DNA from: Microbacterium helvum
GTDB taxonomy: Bacteria > Actinomycetota > Actinomycetes > Actinomycetales > Microbacteriaceae
Direction: 5' to 3'
Assembly: GCF_014779795.1 (NCBI RefSeq)
Contig: NZ_JACXZS010000014.1
Coordinates: 1-64,000, forward strand
Length of the DNA stretch: 64,000 nucleotides
The notes below the pieces were generated by a model. The model ran no database searches. It saw nothing but the letters and a program-made list of their open reading frames with translations, and was not told the origin of the DNA. Shown one piece after another: positions 25,084 through 33,530 of the stretch (positions are counted from its first letter, which is position 1; every line of letters starts with the position of its first letter). A program made the translations under genes and the position numbers.

Positions 25084-25126
25084 CGCTGACTCGTGACCGT
25101 CCCGGGTCGGGACGGCCCGGGACGCC

Positions 25127-25939
25127 TCAGTGCGGGGCCGCCGGCATCCATCCGTCTCCGCACGCGCCGCCGTCGGCGGTCTCGGCGATCGCGACCTCGG
25201 TGCCGTCGAGACGGAGGAGCGGGTTGTAGAACTTCGAGATCTCGGTGCTGTCGACCGGGACATAGTGGAAGATGAGCGACCGGCGGAAGCGGTCCTGCGA
25301 CCGGTTGGGCCCCGAACCGTGGACCATGCTGCCGTGGAAGAACAGCACGTCGCCCGCCGCGAGCTCGGTCTGCTGCGTCGAGAATCCGTCGGGCAGGGTG
25401 ATCTCGGTGCTCGTGAACGACTCCTCGGGGTCGGCCTCGTCAGGGCACACGATCTCGTAGCGGTGCGACCCCGGCACGACCTTGAGGCCGCCGTTCTCGG
25501 CATCGCAGTCGTCGATGGCGACCCACGCCGCGATGCAGGTCTCGGGGTGGGCCTGCAAGAAGATGTTGTCCTGGTGCAGTGCCTGGCCGCGCGCGGTCGG
25601 CGGCTTGAAGTAGAACATCGACTGCGCGGCATGCACCGGTCCGACCATGTCGATGACAGGCCCGACGATGCGCGGGTCGAGCATCCAGCGGCGCGCGAGC
25701 CGTCCGATCGCGAGGTCGCTGCGGCGGTGCGGATGCACGAAGCGCGGGTAGCGGGCGAGCACGTCATCGTCGGGGATGCTGTCGTCATGACCGATGCTGC
25801 GGTCGCGGTCGACCTGCTCCATGAAGACATCGCGGATCTCGGCGACTTCGGCGGGGCTCAGGAGGGCCCGCAGCTGCACGACGCCGTGCTGCTCGTAGTC
25901 GGCCGCGAGACCGGGCTCGGAAGTGGTGATGATGGACAT
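25127..25939 (-). CDS. Phytanoyl-CoA dioxygenase family (PhyH) enzyme
   Basis: This 270-residue Fe(II)/2-oxoglutarate oxygenase has iron ligands His122 and Asp124 (LHQDN) and His207 (HGSGPN), with Arg219/220 (RFRRSL) for 2-oxoglutarate. It hydroxylates an unactivated carbon of a small substrate in the cytoplasm. The C-terminal residues WMPAAPH are encoded by one arm of the GGATGCCGGCGGCC repeat, suggesting the original stop was replaced. It is divergent from the AraC gene at 25996, which probably activates it. The substrate is unknown. Confidence 0.85.
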   Translation of the reverse strand: MSIITTSEPGLAADYEQHGVVQLRALLSPAEVAEIRDVFMEQVDRDRSIGHDDSIPDDDVLARYPRFVHPHRRSDLAIGRLARRWMLDPRIVGPVIDMVGPVHAAQSMFYFKPPTARGQALHQDNIFLQAHPETCIAAWVAIDDCDAENGGLKVVPGSHRYEIVCPDEADPEESFTSTEITLPDGFSTQQTELAAGDVLFFHGSMVHGSGPNRSQDRFRRSLIFHYVPVDSTEISKFYNPLLRLDGTEVAIAETADGGACGDGWMPAAPH

Positions 25940-25995
25940 GGCGCCCACTCTGGTCTGTCGCTGCGGCCGGCGCCATGGGAGGATCGGCCGATGAC

Positions 25996-26847
25996 ATGGA
26001 CGATCCTGCTGTGACCGCGTCCCTACCCGAGCCACGCGAGACACCGCATCCGCACGTCGTGCGGGTGGTCGCGGGCGAGTTCACCGGCGGCTGGGACTAC
26101 TCCACGTGGCGTACCCACGGAACGACGGATTGGCTGCTCATCCAGACGATCGCGGGCTCAGGGCGCATCGGCGGCGCAGCCGGCGACGTCGTCACGCGCG
26201 CGGGCGACAGCATCCTGCTGCGACCCAGCACCCGCCACGATTACGCCACCGCGACCGATTCCGGCGGCGACCAGTGGTCGCTCGCGTTCGCACACTTCCA
26301 CCCGCGCGCGGAGTGGACGCCGCTGCTGGACTGGCCGCAGCACGCCGGCGACGTCGGGCTCGTGCACGCGCCGGGCGGCATCCGGTCCCGGGTGGTCGCG
26401 GGCCTGCGCGCGGCGGCGCGGTCATCGGCGGGGGCGCTCCCGCGGTCCGAGCTGTTCGCGATGAACGCCCTCGAGTCGGCGCTGCTGTGGCTCGACACGC
26501 AGAACCCGCTGCGCGGGCGCATGGACGAGCGACTGCTGCGCGTCGTCGAGCACATCGGCGCCGACCTCGCCGCCGACCTCAGCGCGCCGGCGCTCGCCCG
26601 CATCGCGACGCTGTCGCCGTCACGGCTCACTCATCTGTTCACCGAGACCCTGGGGATGGCGCCGCAGCAGTACGTGGAGCGTGAACGCCTGACGCGCGCT
26701 GCTCAGCTGCTCGCGTCCACGGACCGAGCCGTGGGCGAGATCGCCCGGGACGTCGGCTGGGACGACCCGCTGTACTTCTCGCGGCGGTTCTCCAAGCTGC
26801 ACGGGATGAGCCCGACCGCGTACCGCGCGTCACGGGCCGGGCGTTAG
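25996..26847 (+). CDS. AraC-family transcriptional regulator
   Basis: The protein is about 283 residues. An N-terminal cupin-like sensing domain (WLLIQTIAGSGRIGG, DSILLRPSTRHDYAT) is followed by a C-terminal double HTH (about 190-280: LARIATLSPSRLTHLFTETLGMAPQQYVERERL, then VGWDDPLYFSRRFSKLHGMSPTAYR). It resembles regulators of sugar genes. The ATG at 25996 is preceded by GGAGG 12 nt away; an in-frame ATG at 25975 has no ribosome-binding site. It is divergent from the PhyH gene with a 56-bp shared region, so it is the likely regulator. Confidence 0.85.
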   Translation: MDDPAVTASLPEPRETPHPHVVRVVAGEFTGGWDYSTWRTHGTTDWLLIQTIAGSGRIGGAAGDVVTRAGDSILLRPSTRHDYATATDSGGDQWSLAFAHFHPRAEWTPLLDWPQHAGDVGLVHAPGGIRSRVVAGLRAAARSSAGALPRSELFAMNALESALLWLDTQNPLRGRMDERLLRVVEHIGADLAADLSAPALARIATLSPSRLTHLFTETLGMAPQQYVERERLTRAAQLLASTDRAVGEIARDVGWDDPLYFSRRFSKLHGMSPTAYRASRAGR

Positions 26848-26855
26848 ACCCCCTC

Positions 26856-28433
26856 TCATTCCTCCGCCCGCAGCCGCGCCGCCGCCGCCCGCGCACCGCG
26901 GACCGCGATGGCGACGCTCGTGAGGGTCGGGTTCATCGTGTTCGCGGTCGGGATGAGCGCATTGCCGCCGACGACGAGGTTGTCGAAGCTCCACACCCGC
27001 GACCAGGGATCGGCGACCGACGTGCCGTCGTCGACGGTGCCCATGCGCATCGTCCCCATGTAGTGCAGGCTCGAACCGTTCGGCAGCAGACGCGGCGGCG
27101 CCACGAACGCACCCAGCGCCGCGCCCGCCCGCCGCAGACGCGCTGTGGCCGCGCTGATCTCAGCGTTCTCAGCATCCGTCAGCTCGTATTCGATCGTGAA
27201 GTTCGGGAAGCCGCGGTAATCGACCTCTTCGTCGCTGAACGTGACGCCGTCCTCTACGCGCGGATGCTTGCGCACGCCGTAGCCCATGTTCACGTAGCCC
27301 CATCGGTTGCCGGCCTGCGGGTCGGACGGGTCGAGCTGGAACGGCGGGTTCTCGGCGTACATGACCTGCAGCGAGTACGGGTGATCGGGCTCCGAGAAGG
27401 GGATGCGATTGACCGCCGCGACCGGGTCGGCCGCGTGCAGCGAGCGCCGCGCCAGTTCGGACTCGAGCTGTTCGTCGGTCACGAGACCGCCCATGCGATC
27501 GGCGTCGAGGGCGATGGTGGTGATCACGACGTGATGCTCGGTGAGATAGCGACCGAGCGCGGCGGGACGGATGCCGGAAGCCCAGAGCAGCTGCGGCGAC
27601 CGGAAGGCGTCCGCGGCGACGACCACGAGGTCGGCCGCGACGAACGACGTCTGACCGGTGCGCAGGTCTTCGACCGTCACGCCCGAGACGACGCCGCCCT
27701 CGTGCTCGATACGGCGCACGAGCGTCAGATCGCGCAGCTCGAAGCGCGACGCCTCGTCGGTGCCCGCCTCGATGAGCGGCCCCAGGACCATGTCGGCGCC
27801 GGCCCAGACCATCGACCCGTCGGGCTGCGGGTCGCCGGCCACCGGCAGCGTTCCGACACCGTACCCGTCAGGCAGCACGGCACCGAACTCTCTGTCGAGG
27901 AGGGTGCGGATGGCTCCGCCGATCGGCGAATCCGCGAAAGCCGCCGCCTGGTGGTGGAGCAGCCCTTCGGCGGCCTCCACGAGTTCTTCCCACTCGTCGT
28001 CGTCGATGAAGGGGATCTTCTCGCTGAACGCCGGGCGCGGGATCGCGCACGTCCAGTGCGCGCCCTGACCGCCGACGTTCGTGGCTGCGGCCGCGGCCGG
28101 GAACTGCGCCGCGTGAGCAGACCCCTCGCCACCGAAGTCCAGCAGATGCGTGCCCTGGCGCGCCGTGAACATCCCCTCGACGACGACACCCTCGGGGATG
28201 CCCAGCGACGCGCGCAGCGCGCCGCTCTGCGGCCCCTGCGATTTCTGGCGCGCGAGCGCCTTCGCCTCGGGATCCGCGATGTTGCGCACGCTCGCACCGG
28301 GGCGCGGTGTGAGCTGCGGGCCGGCTTCGAACATGACGACGCGGGCGTCGGGCAGTTCCTCCAGCAGCACGCGGGCATAGGCGGATCCGATCGGACCGCT
28401 GCCGACGACGGCGATGACGGGGTGTGCGGGCAT
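26856..28433 (-). CDS. GMC oxidoreductase, CarA/pyranose-oxidase-like paralogue
   Basis: This 525-residue FAD enzyme has GSGPIGSAYARVL at 10-22, NVGGQGAHWTCAIPRP near residue 140 (FAD-linking His region), and a catalytic pair His457 (SLHYMGTMRMG)/Asn501 (NTMNPTLTS). It is a close relative of the second GMC protein at 48483, sharing GxGPxGxAYARxL, LLWASGIRP and the C-terminal block. That group includes bacterial C-glycoside 3-oxidases. It probably oxidises a sugar hydroxyl at C2/C3. GAGGAGGAG precedes the ATG. It is 20 nt downstream of the MFS gene, forming a transport-plus-oxidation pair. Confidence 0.85.
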   Translation of the reverse strand: MPAHPVIAVVGSGPIGSAYARVLLEELPDARVVMFEAGPQLTPRPGASVRNIADPEAKALARQKSQGPQSGALRASLGIPEGVVVEGMFTARQGTHLLDFGGEGSAHAAQFPAAAAATNVGGQGAHWTCAIPRPAFSEKIPFIDDDEWEELVEAAEGLLHHQAAAFADSPIGGAIRTLLDREFGAVLPDGYGVGTLPVAGDPQPDGSMVWAGADMVLGPLIEAGTDEASRFELRDLTLVRRIEHEGGVVSGVTVEDLRTGQTSFVAADLVVVAADAFRSPQLLWASGIRPAALGRYLTEHHVVITTIALDADRMGGLVTDEQLESELARRSLHAADPVAAVNRIPFSEPDHPYSLQVMYAENPPFQLDPSDPQAGNRWGYVNMGYGVRKHPRVEDGVTFSDEEVDYRGFPNFTIEYELTDAENAEISAATARLRRAGAALGAFVAPPRLLPNGSSLHYMGTMRMGTVDDGTSVADPWSRVWSFDNLVVGGNALIPTANTMNPTLTSVAIAVRGARAAAARLRAEE

Positions 28434-28453
28434 GTGCTCCTCCTCGAGCGGAT

Positions 28454-29947
28454 TCAGACGGGTTCGGCTTGCGGCTCGACGGCCGCGACAGGTGAGGGCT
28501 CGTCCGACAGGCGACCCTGAGGCAGCAGGACGGCGGCGAGGATGCCCACGGCGTACACGCACGCGAGCACCAGGAAGATCGGCGAGAACACGTCGTGGTA
28601 CACCGCGGCGACCGCGGTCTGCACCTCGGCGGTCGAGCCATGGACGACCTGCGGCGTCAGGCCTGCGGCATCCACCCCCGCCGGAAGGGCCGCGGCGACA
28701 CCGAAGCCGACGAGTCCGCCGATCATCGCAGTGCCCACCGTCGCACCCACCTGCCGGACGAGGTTGGTCGTGGCTGTGACGACGCCGAGCGATTCCCGGG
28801 GGGCGGCACTCTGCACGACCGCGAAGATCAGGTTCATGAACCCGCCCGTGCCGATGCCCACCACGGCCATGACCGCCATCGGCACCCACAGCGGCAGACC
28901 CGCCGGCAGGATCGCCATCGTCAGCAGTCCGGACGCCCCCAAGGCGGTGCCGGCGATCGGGTAGGGGCGGTACCGCCCGGTGCGCGCGACCAGGAATCCG
29001 GTGGCGAGGTTGCTCACCAGCATGCCGAGCACGGTGGCGATCGGCACGAGTCCCGACACCGTCGCGCTCGTGCGGTAGGCCATCTGGAAGTAGGTCGGAA
29101 GGTACGACGTGATGGCGAAGAGACCGACGCCGATGATGGCGGACAGGCCGAGGCACGCGGCGATCGTGCGGTTCGCGAACAGCGACGGCGGAATCATCGG
29201 CGCGGGCGACCGCAGCTCGATCACGAAGAAGGCGGCGATGCCGATGGCGGCGAACGCGAAGCATCCCAGTCCCGCCGTGGCGAGCCGCTCGTCCGTGATC
29301 CAAGTGACCCCGAGCACCAGCGCGACCAGCGAGACCGTGAAGACGATCGACCCCGCGACATCGAACCGCGGGTGCGCGCCGCCGGGAAGCTTCGGCACCG
29401 CGACGACGGCGAGCAGCAGAGCGACGAGGCCGACGGGGACGTTGACCCAGAACACCCACGGCCAGCCCCAGAAGTCCACGATCAGGCCGCCCAGCACGGG
29501 GCCCACCACGATCGCGATCGGGAACGCCGCGCCGATGATCGCCAGATAGCGGGGACGCTGACGCGGTGAGGTGACGCGCGCGACGATCGTCTGCGACATC
29601 AGCTGCAGTCCGGCGGAGCTGGCGCCCTGCACGACGCGCGCGGCCACCAGCCACCCCAGACCGGGCGCGAACCCACACACGAGCGAGGCTGCGAGGAACA
29701 GCACGAGCGACGTGAGGAACACCCGGCGCGGGCCGAGGATGTCGCCGAGCTTGCCGGCGATCGGCAGCATCACCGTCGCGGCGAGCGTGTAGCCCACCAT
29801 GATCCAGCTGAGCTGTTCGAGGGCGCCCAGCGAACCCGCGATCGTCGCGATCGAGGTCGAGACGATGGTGTGGTCGAGGGCGCCCAGGAACGACACCGCA
29901 AGCAGTGAGGCGACGAGGAGGCGGAGCCGAAGAGGTGAGAGTGTCAT
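28454..29947 (-). CDS. MFS transporter, DHA2 (14-TM) type
   Basis: This 497-residue membrane protein has motif A after TM2 (GKLGDILGPRRV) and a TM1 signature LGALDHTIVSTSIATI typical of the drug:H+ antiporter 2 family. A motif-C-like glycine run is in TM5 (AIVVGPVLGGLIVDFWGW), and TM count is about 14. DHA2 members export drugs, but some take up or expel aromatic compounds. The GMC gene follows by 20 nt. Its promoter region at 29948-30100 contains an ACTTTCGT/ACCAAAGT inverted repeat. Direction and substrate of transport are unknown; an aromatic glycoside or aglycone is plausible from context. Confidence 0.88.
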   Translation of the reverse strand: MTLSPLRLRLLVASLLAVSFLGALDHTIVSTSIATIAGSLGALEQLSWIMVGYTLAATVMLPIAGKLGDILGPRRVFLTSLVLFLAASLVCGFAPGLGWLVAARVVQGASSAGLQLMSQTIVARVTSPRQRPRYLAIIGAAFPIAIVVGPVLGGLIVDFWGWPWVFWVNVPVGLVALLLAVVAVPKLPGGAHPRFDVAGSIVFTVSLVALVLGVTWITDERLATAGLGCFAFAAIGIAAFFVIELRSPAPMIPPSLFANRTIAACLGLSAIIGVGLFAITSYLPTYFQMAYRTSATVSGLVPIATVLGMLVSNLATGFLVARTGRYRPYPIAGTALGASGLLTMAILPAGLPLWVPMAVMAVVGIGTGGFMNLIFAVVQSAAPRESLGVVTATTNLVRQVGATVGTAMIGGLVGFGVAAALPAGVDAAGLTPQVVHGSTAEVQTAVAAVYHDVFSPIFLVLACVYAVGILAAVLLPQGRLSDEPSPVAAVEPQAEPV

Positions 29948-30060
29948 GCGCGGGGCACCCGTACGACCGGGTGATCGACGCGACCGAGTGTGTCCGGATC
30001 GCATCGGTGCGACTCGGAACGGGCTCAACGGGAACCCCGACGTCCGTTCCATTCTAGCGC

Positions 30061-30085
30061 ACTTTCGTAGCTTTTCAACCAAAGT
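30061..30085. promoter_or_regulatory. Inverted repeat upstream of the MFS-GMC unit
   Basis: ACTTTCGT at 30061-30068 and ACCAAAGT at 30078-30085 are complementary except for one position, around 9 nt in an AT-rich patch. Similar blocks ACCAAAG and ACTTTCGT recur upstream of the fused gene at 37928 (37867-37888) in reversed order. It is a candidate regulator site. Confidence 0.4.
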
Positions 30086-30100
30086 TGCAGCGCGTGATCC

Positions 30101-30134
30101 TCACGCCCGCACCTTCGTCACGCCCGCACCTTCG
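30101..30134. repeat. Perfect 17-bp tandem duplication at the end of the amidohydrolase gene
   Basis: The unit TCACGCCCGCACCTTCG occurs twice head-to-tail. The second copy encodes the last codons and stop (TKVRA) of the amidohydrolase, and the first copy repeats the same stop region just downstream. It looks like a replication-slippage event with no effect on the protein. Confidence 0.8.
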
Positions 30135-31158
30135 TCCGCAGCAGCGCGTCGGCATTCTCCGACAGGATGCGTGCGGCGATCTCTTGGGGCAGATCGGCGG
30201 AGCGGATGAAGCCCACCGGATCGTCCAGGCCCATGTCGAACGGGAAGTCGCTGCCCAGCAGCACGCGCGACCCGCCGGCGACCTCGACGAGGTGGCGCAG
30301 GCCTGCAGGATCGTGCACGACGGTGTCGAACCACAGCCGCTTCAGGTAGCTCGACGGCTCGTGCGCACAGCGCTGCGCCTCGGGCCGCACCCGCCATGCG
30401 CGGTCAGAGCGACCGATCGCGAACGGCAGGTAGCCGCCGCCGTGCGCGGCGACGATCTTGAGGGCGGGATGCCGGTCCAGCACGCCCGCGAAGATCAGAT
30501 GCGACAGCGCGACGGCGTTCTCGACGGGCTGGCCGACGGTGTTCGAGAGGTAGAAGCGGTCCAGCCGTTCGTCGAGGCTGCAGCCGAAGGGGTGCAGGAA
30601 GACGACGCAGCCGAGCTCGGCCGCACGAGCCCAGAACGGCTCGAGGCGCTCGTCGGAGAGCTCGACGTCGCCCGCGAACGACGAGATCTCGACGCCGGCG
30701 AGCCCGCGCCCGAGCACGGCGTCGTCGAGGTACTCCACGATCCGTTCGGGATGCTGCAGAGGCACCGCGCCGAGTCCGGTCAGCCGCTCCGGCGCCTGTG
30801 CGACGTGCTCGGCGATGAGCCGGTTGGTCTCGCCGGCGACCCACACCGCCAGCCCCTCGGGCGCCCACGGGTAGAAGTGGTTGGGCGAGACGCTCACCCA
30901 CTGCCGGTCGACGCCCTGCTCGTCCATCGCGGCGAGCCGGGCGTTCACATCAGTGAGGAGAGGAATGCGGGCGCCGACCATGGCGCCCGAGACCTGCTGG
31001 CTCTCGCCGCCGTTGCGTCGCAGTTCGAGCGCCGCCGCCTCGGCGACGAGCTCGGGACCTCGGCGCTCCACCTCGGCGTGCAGCTGCGGCAGCAGCAGGT
31101 GGGCGTGGACGTCTACAACCGGCATCCGGGCGCCGCTGACCGGGATGGGCCCAGTCAT
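30118..31158 (-). CDS. Metal-dependent amidohydrolase, ACMSD/decarboxylase type
   Basis: This 346-residue TIM-barrel enzyme of the amidohydrolase_2 family has metal ligands His18 and His20 (DVHAH), His189 (FLHPFG), His239 (AHGGG) and Asp304 (LGSDFPFD). The family includes aminocarboxymuconate-semialdehyde, resorcylate and orsellinate decarboxylases, which act on aromatic or ring-opened acids. Its start overlaps the flavin monooxygenase by 4 nt. Together with the extradiol dioxygenase and FAH genes it fits an aromatic meta-cleavage pathway. Decarboxylase rather than hydrolase activity is inferred. Confidence 0.82.
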   Translation of the reverse strand: MTGPIPVSGARMPVVDVHAHLLLPQLHAEVERRGPELVAEAAALELRRNGGESQQVSGAMVGARIPLLTDVNARLAAMDEQGVDRQWVSVSPNHFYPWAPEGLAVWVAGETNRLIAEHVAQAPERLTGLGAVPLQHPERIVEYLDDAVLGRGLAGVEISSFAGDVELSDERLEPFWARAAELGCVVFLHPFGCSLDERLDRFYLSNTVGQPVENAVALSHLIFAGVLDRHPALKIVAAHGGGYLPFAIGRSDRAWRVRPEAQRCAHEPSSYLKRLWFDTVVHDPAGLRHLVEVAGGSRVLLGSDFPFDMGLDDPVGFIRSADLPQEIAARILSENADALLRTKVRA

Positions 31159-32303
31159 GCCGGCTGCGCCATCTGCTGGGCGATGCCGAAGATCAGGCCG
31201 CCGGCATCCGCATCACGGTCGCCGTCGATCTGCCACTGACCGAGCTGGACGGATGCCTCGACCACCGCCTTGGCGCGCGGCAGACGCCGCGCGTGGAAGT
31301 CGTCCCACAGCCGCTGGTCGACGGCATCGCGGGAGGTCAGCAGCTCGGTGAGGACGAGGGCGTCTTCCAGGCCCTGCGCCGCGCCCTGGGCGATCGTCGG
31401 CGGACAGGTGTGGGCGGCGTCGCCGATCACGACCACGCGGTCACGGTTCCACGGCCCTTCGATGAGGTGCTGCGTGAACCACGTGTAGTTGGCGTGCGCA
31501 CCGGCGGCGAGGTCGGCGCGGATGTCGTTCCACGGGCCGTCGTAGGCACGGGACTCGTCGAGCATGATCTGCGTGGCCTCTTCGTCCGAGACGCCGAAGC
31601 GGTCCTGCGCCTTCTCGACCAGGAACGCGTACATGCTGTCGTCCCCGGTCGGGGTGTAGCCGGCGATGTAGACCGGACCGCCGTAGTACAGCTCGCTGCG
31701 CTCCACCTCGGCGGGCCGCGACACGAAAGTGCGCCAGATGCCCATGCCGGTCGGCTCCGGCTTCGTGTCGATGCCGATGAGCCCGCGGACGGCCGAGTTC
31801 AGCCCGTCCGCGCCGATGAGCAGGTCGTACTCACCCGCGGACTCGCCGTTCACGAAGACCTCCACGGACTCGTCAGTACCCGGTCGCTGAGCCTGTCGAA
31901 GTGCGGTGACCGCGGCACCGAAGCGGACCTTCGCGCCGGCCGCGATCGCGTGCTCCAGCAGGATCCGGGCGAGCTCGGGACGCGGCATCCCCATCGCGGC
32001 CGGATAGTGGGGACCACCCGTCTTGACGTCGGGCAGGGCGGCGACCACCGGGGCGCCCGGGCCGGGAGCACGCAGATTCAGCCCCTCGAAGGGATAGCCG
32101 GCGGCCTTGATGTCGTCCCACGCGCCCAGCGCATCGAAGACCCGCAGCGCGTTGCCCTGCAGCGAGATGCCGGACCCGAGGGCGCTCGGCTCGGGCTTGG
32201 ACTCGAAGACGTCCACCTCGACGCCCGCCTTCGCGAGCTGGATGGCGGCGGCGAGTCCCGTGACACCGCCTCCGGCGACGGCGACCTTGTTGACTGCGGT
32301 CAT
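31155..32303 (-). CDS. FAD-dependent aromatic monooxygenase (salicylate/3-hydroxybenzoate hydroxylase type)
   Basis: This 382-residue group A flavoprotein monooxygenase has the FAD GxGxxG motif AGGGVTGLAAA, the DG motif LLIGADGLNS, and the GD motif VVIGDAAHTCPP. It hydroxylates phenolic acids using NAD(P)H and O2. It sits in the operon with extradiol dioxygenase and FAH genes and overlaps the amidohydrolase gene by 4 nt. An unusual feature is a 20-bp REP-like sequence at 31882-31901 inside the gene, which encodes a local LRQAQRPGTDESV stretch likely to be a surface loop. Substrate is unknown. Confidence 0.85.
   Translation of the reverse strand: MTAVNKVAVAGGGVTGLAAAIQLAKAGVEVDVFESKPEPSALGSGISLQGNALRVFDALGAWDDIKAAGYPFEGLNLRAPGPGAPVVAALPDVKTGGPHYPAAMGMPRPELARILLEHAIAAGAKVRFGAAVTALRQAQRPGTDESVEVFVNGESAGEYDLLIGADGLNSAVRGLIGIDTKPEPTGMGIWRTFVSRPAEVERSELYYGGPVYIAGYTPTGDDSMYAFLVEKAQDRFGVSDEEATQIMLDESRAYDGPWNDIRADLAAGAHANYTWFTQHLIEGPWNRDRVVVIGDAAHTCPPTIAQGAAQGLEDALVLTELLTSRDAVDQRLWDDFHARRLPRAKAVVEASVQLGQWQIDGDRDADAGGLIFGIAQQMAQPA
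31882..31901. repeat. REP-like element GGTCGCTGAGCCTGTCGAAG inside a coding region
   Basis: This sequence, as TTCGACAGGCTCAGCGACC on the other strand, is a well-known dispersed element of many actinobacterial and proteobacterial genomes, usually intergenic. Here it lies in the monooxygenase gene and stays in frame. Confidence 0.6.
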
Positions 32304-32476
32304 GTCAGAACCTCTCTGTTCTTGCGTTCGGGGGGTTGGAGAATCGCGACGGGGGTTGATCGGCGAGCCGATCGCGCCGGTGAGGGGAAGCGGCGGCGCC
32401 GACAGTTGGAAGTCCCATCTTCCCCGTGCCGCGGGGTCGCCGCGGTCGAGGTCGGCGGGATCCCCGCCGGCCCGGC

Positions 32477-33460
32477 TCATCCGGTCGCCTGCTCTGCGAC
32501 GCAGCGCACGACCTGGGTCCCCAAGCCCTGAATGGTGCCGGTCATCACGTCGCCGTCGCGAAGGAAGCGCTTCCAGTGCTGGCCGTTTCCCGCGGGGCTG
32601 CCGGTGAGCAGGATGTCGCCGGGCAGCAGCGGCATGGTCTGCGACGCCCCCGACACGAGCGCCGGGATGTCGAACAGCAGATCGCTGGTCGAGGCATCCT
32701 GCATCACCTCTCCGTTCAGCTCGAGGCGCACGTTCAGGTCCGCCCCGTCGATGAACGGTGCGGGGACGAGGAAGGGCCCGGCCGGAAGGAACCCGGGCGC
32801 GTTCTTGGACCGGTACCAGTCCGTGCCGATCTCTTTCATGTCTTTGCGGAACACGAGGTCGCGCGTGGTGATGTCATTGACGATCGTGTACCCGGCGATA
32901 TGGTCCCTCGCCTCGTCGCGGGACACCCGGAACGCCTCGCGGCCGATCACGACCGCGAGCTCGAGCTCCCAGTCGTGCACCTCGCTGTACGCGGGCAGGA
33001 CGAGCGGCACGTCGTCGCCGACCACGCACGCCGGCAGGCCGATGAAGAAGTACGGCTCGCCGTTCGCCTTGCGGTCGTCCATCATGCGCGCCGCGAACTC
33101 GCGCGCCTCGTCGGGGGTGCGGTCGGAGTTCTGCGTGAGCCCGGCGGCGACCAGCTCGATGACGTGCTGCCGGTAGTTGGCGCCGGTCTGCAGCACCTGG
33201 CGCGGCTCGACCGGGGCGGTCAGGGTCACCTCGGCCAGAGGCATCCACCCTTCGACAGACCCAGGGACCGATGTCGCGAGGGCGGCCAGCCGGCCCCAAT
33301 CGGGCGCGGCGAGAAAGCCGTTGAGCCCGCCCGGGCCGAGTTCGGCCTCACCGAGCGGGCGGATGCGGTCGCCGGCCACGAGACCGGGGCGCACCTCGTC
33401 GCCGATTCGAAAGCGGGCCAGCGCGTACGGGGCGGTGAGCCCCTGTGACGTCGTCGTCAT
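32477..33460 (-). CDS. Fumarylacetoacetate hydrolase (FAH) family enzyme
   Basis: This 327-residue protein has an N-terminal beta domain and the FAH fold: GANYRQHVIE, HDWELELAVVIG (metal-binding Glu-x-Glu), GYTIVNDITTRD, and LLPGDILLTGSPAGNG. These enzymes cleave or hydrate/decarboxylate ring-fission products such as acylpyruvates and 2-hydroxymuconate derivatives in the cytoplasm. It is located 70 nt after the extradiol dioxygenase gene, consistent with processing its product. The 173-nt gap to the monooxygenase gene holds no gene. Confidence 0.87.
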   Translation of the reverse strand: MTTTSQGLTAPYALARFRIGDEVRPGLVAGDRIRPLGEAELGPGGLNGFLAAPDWGRLAALATSVPGSVEGWMPLAEVTLTAPVEPRQVLQTGANYRQHVIELVAAGLTQNSDRTPDEAREFAARMMDDRKANGEPYFFIGLPACVVGDDVPLVLPAYSEVHDWELELAVVIGREAFRVSRDEARDHIAGYTIVNDITTRDLVFRKDMKEIGTDWYRSKNAPGFLPAGPFLVPAPFIDGADLNVRLELNGEVMQDASTSDLLFDIPALVSGASQTMPLLPGDILLTGSPAGNGQHWKRFLRDGDVMTGTIQGLGTQVVRCVAEQATG

Positions 33461-33530
33461 GTGTCCTCCGGGTGCCGAACGCGAGTGGTGCGGGGAGGGG
33501 CGGGATCGGCGCCGCCCCTCCCCGGGTCTT

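Noticed and set aside
25138-25160. WMPAAPH as a functional C-terminal motif of PhyH
   Set aside because: The codons coincide with the dispersed GGATGCCGGCGGCC repeat, so the tail is better explained by repeat insertion.
27063-28520. 485-codon plus-strand frame opposite the GMC gene
   Set aside because: The translation has no domain and mirrors third-position GC of the true gene.
30101-30134. 17-bp duplication as a transposon footprint
   Set aside because: No inverted ends or gene lie between the copies, so slippage is simpler.
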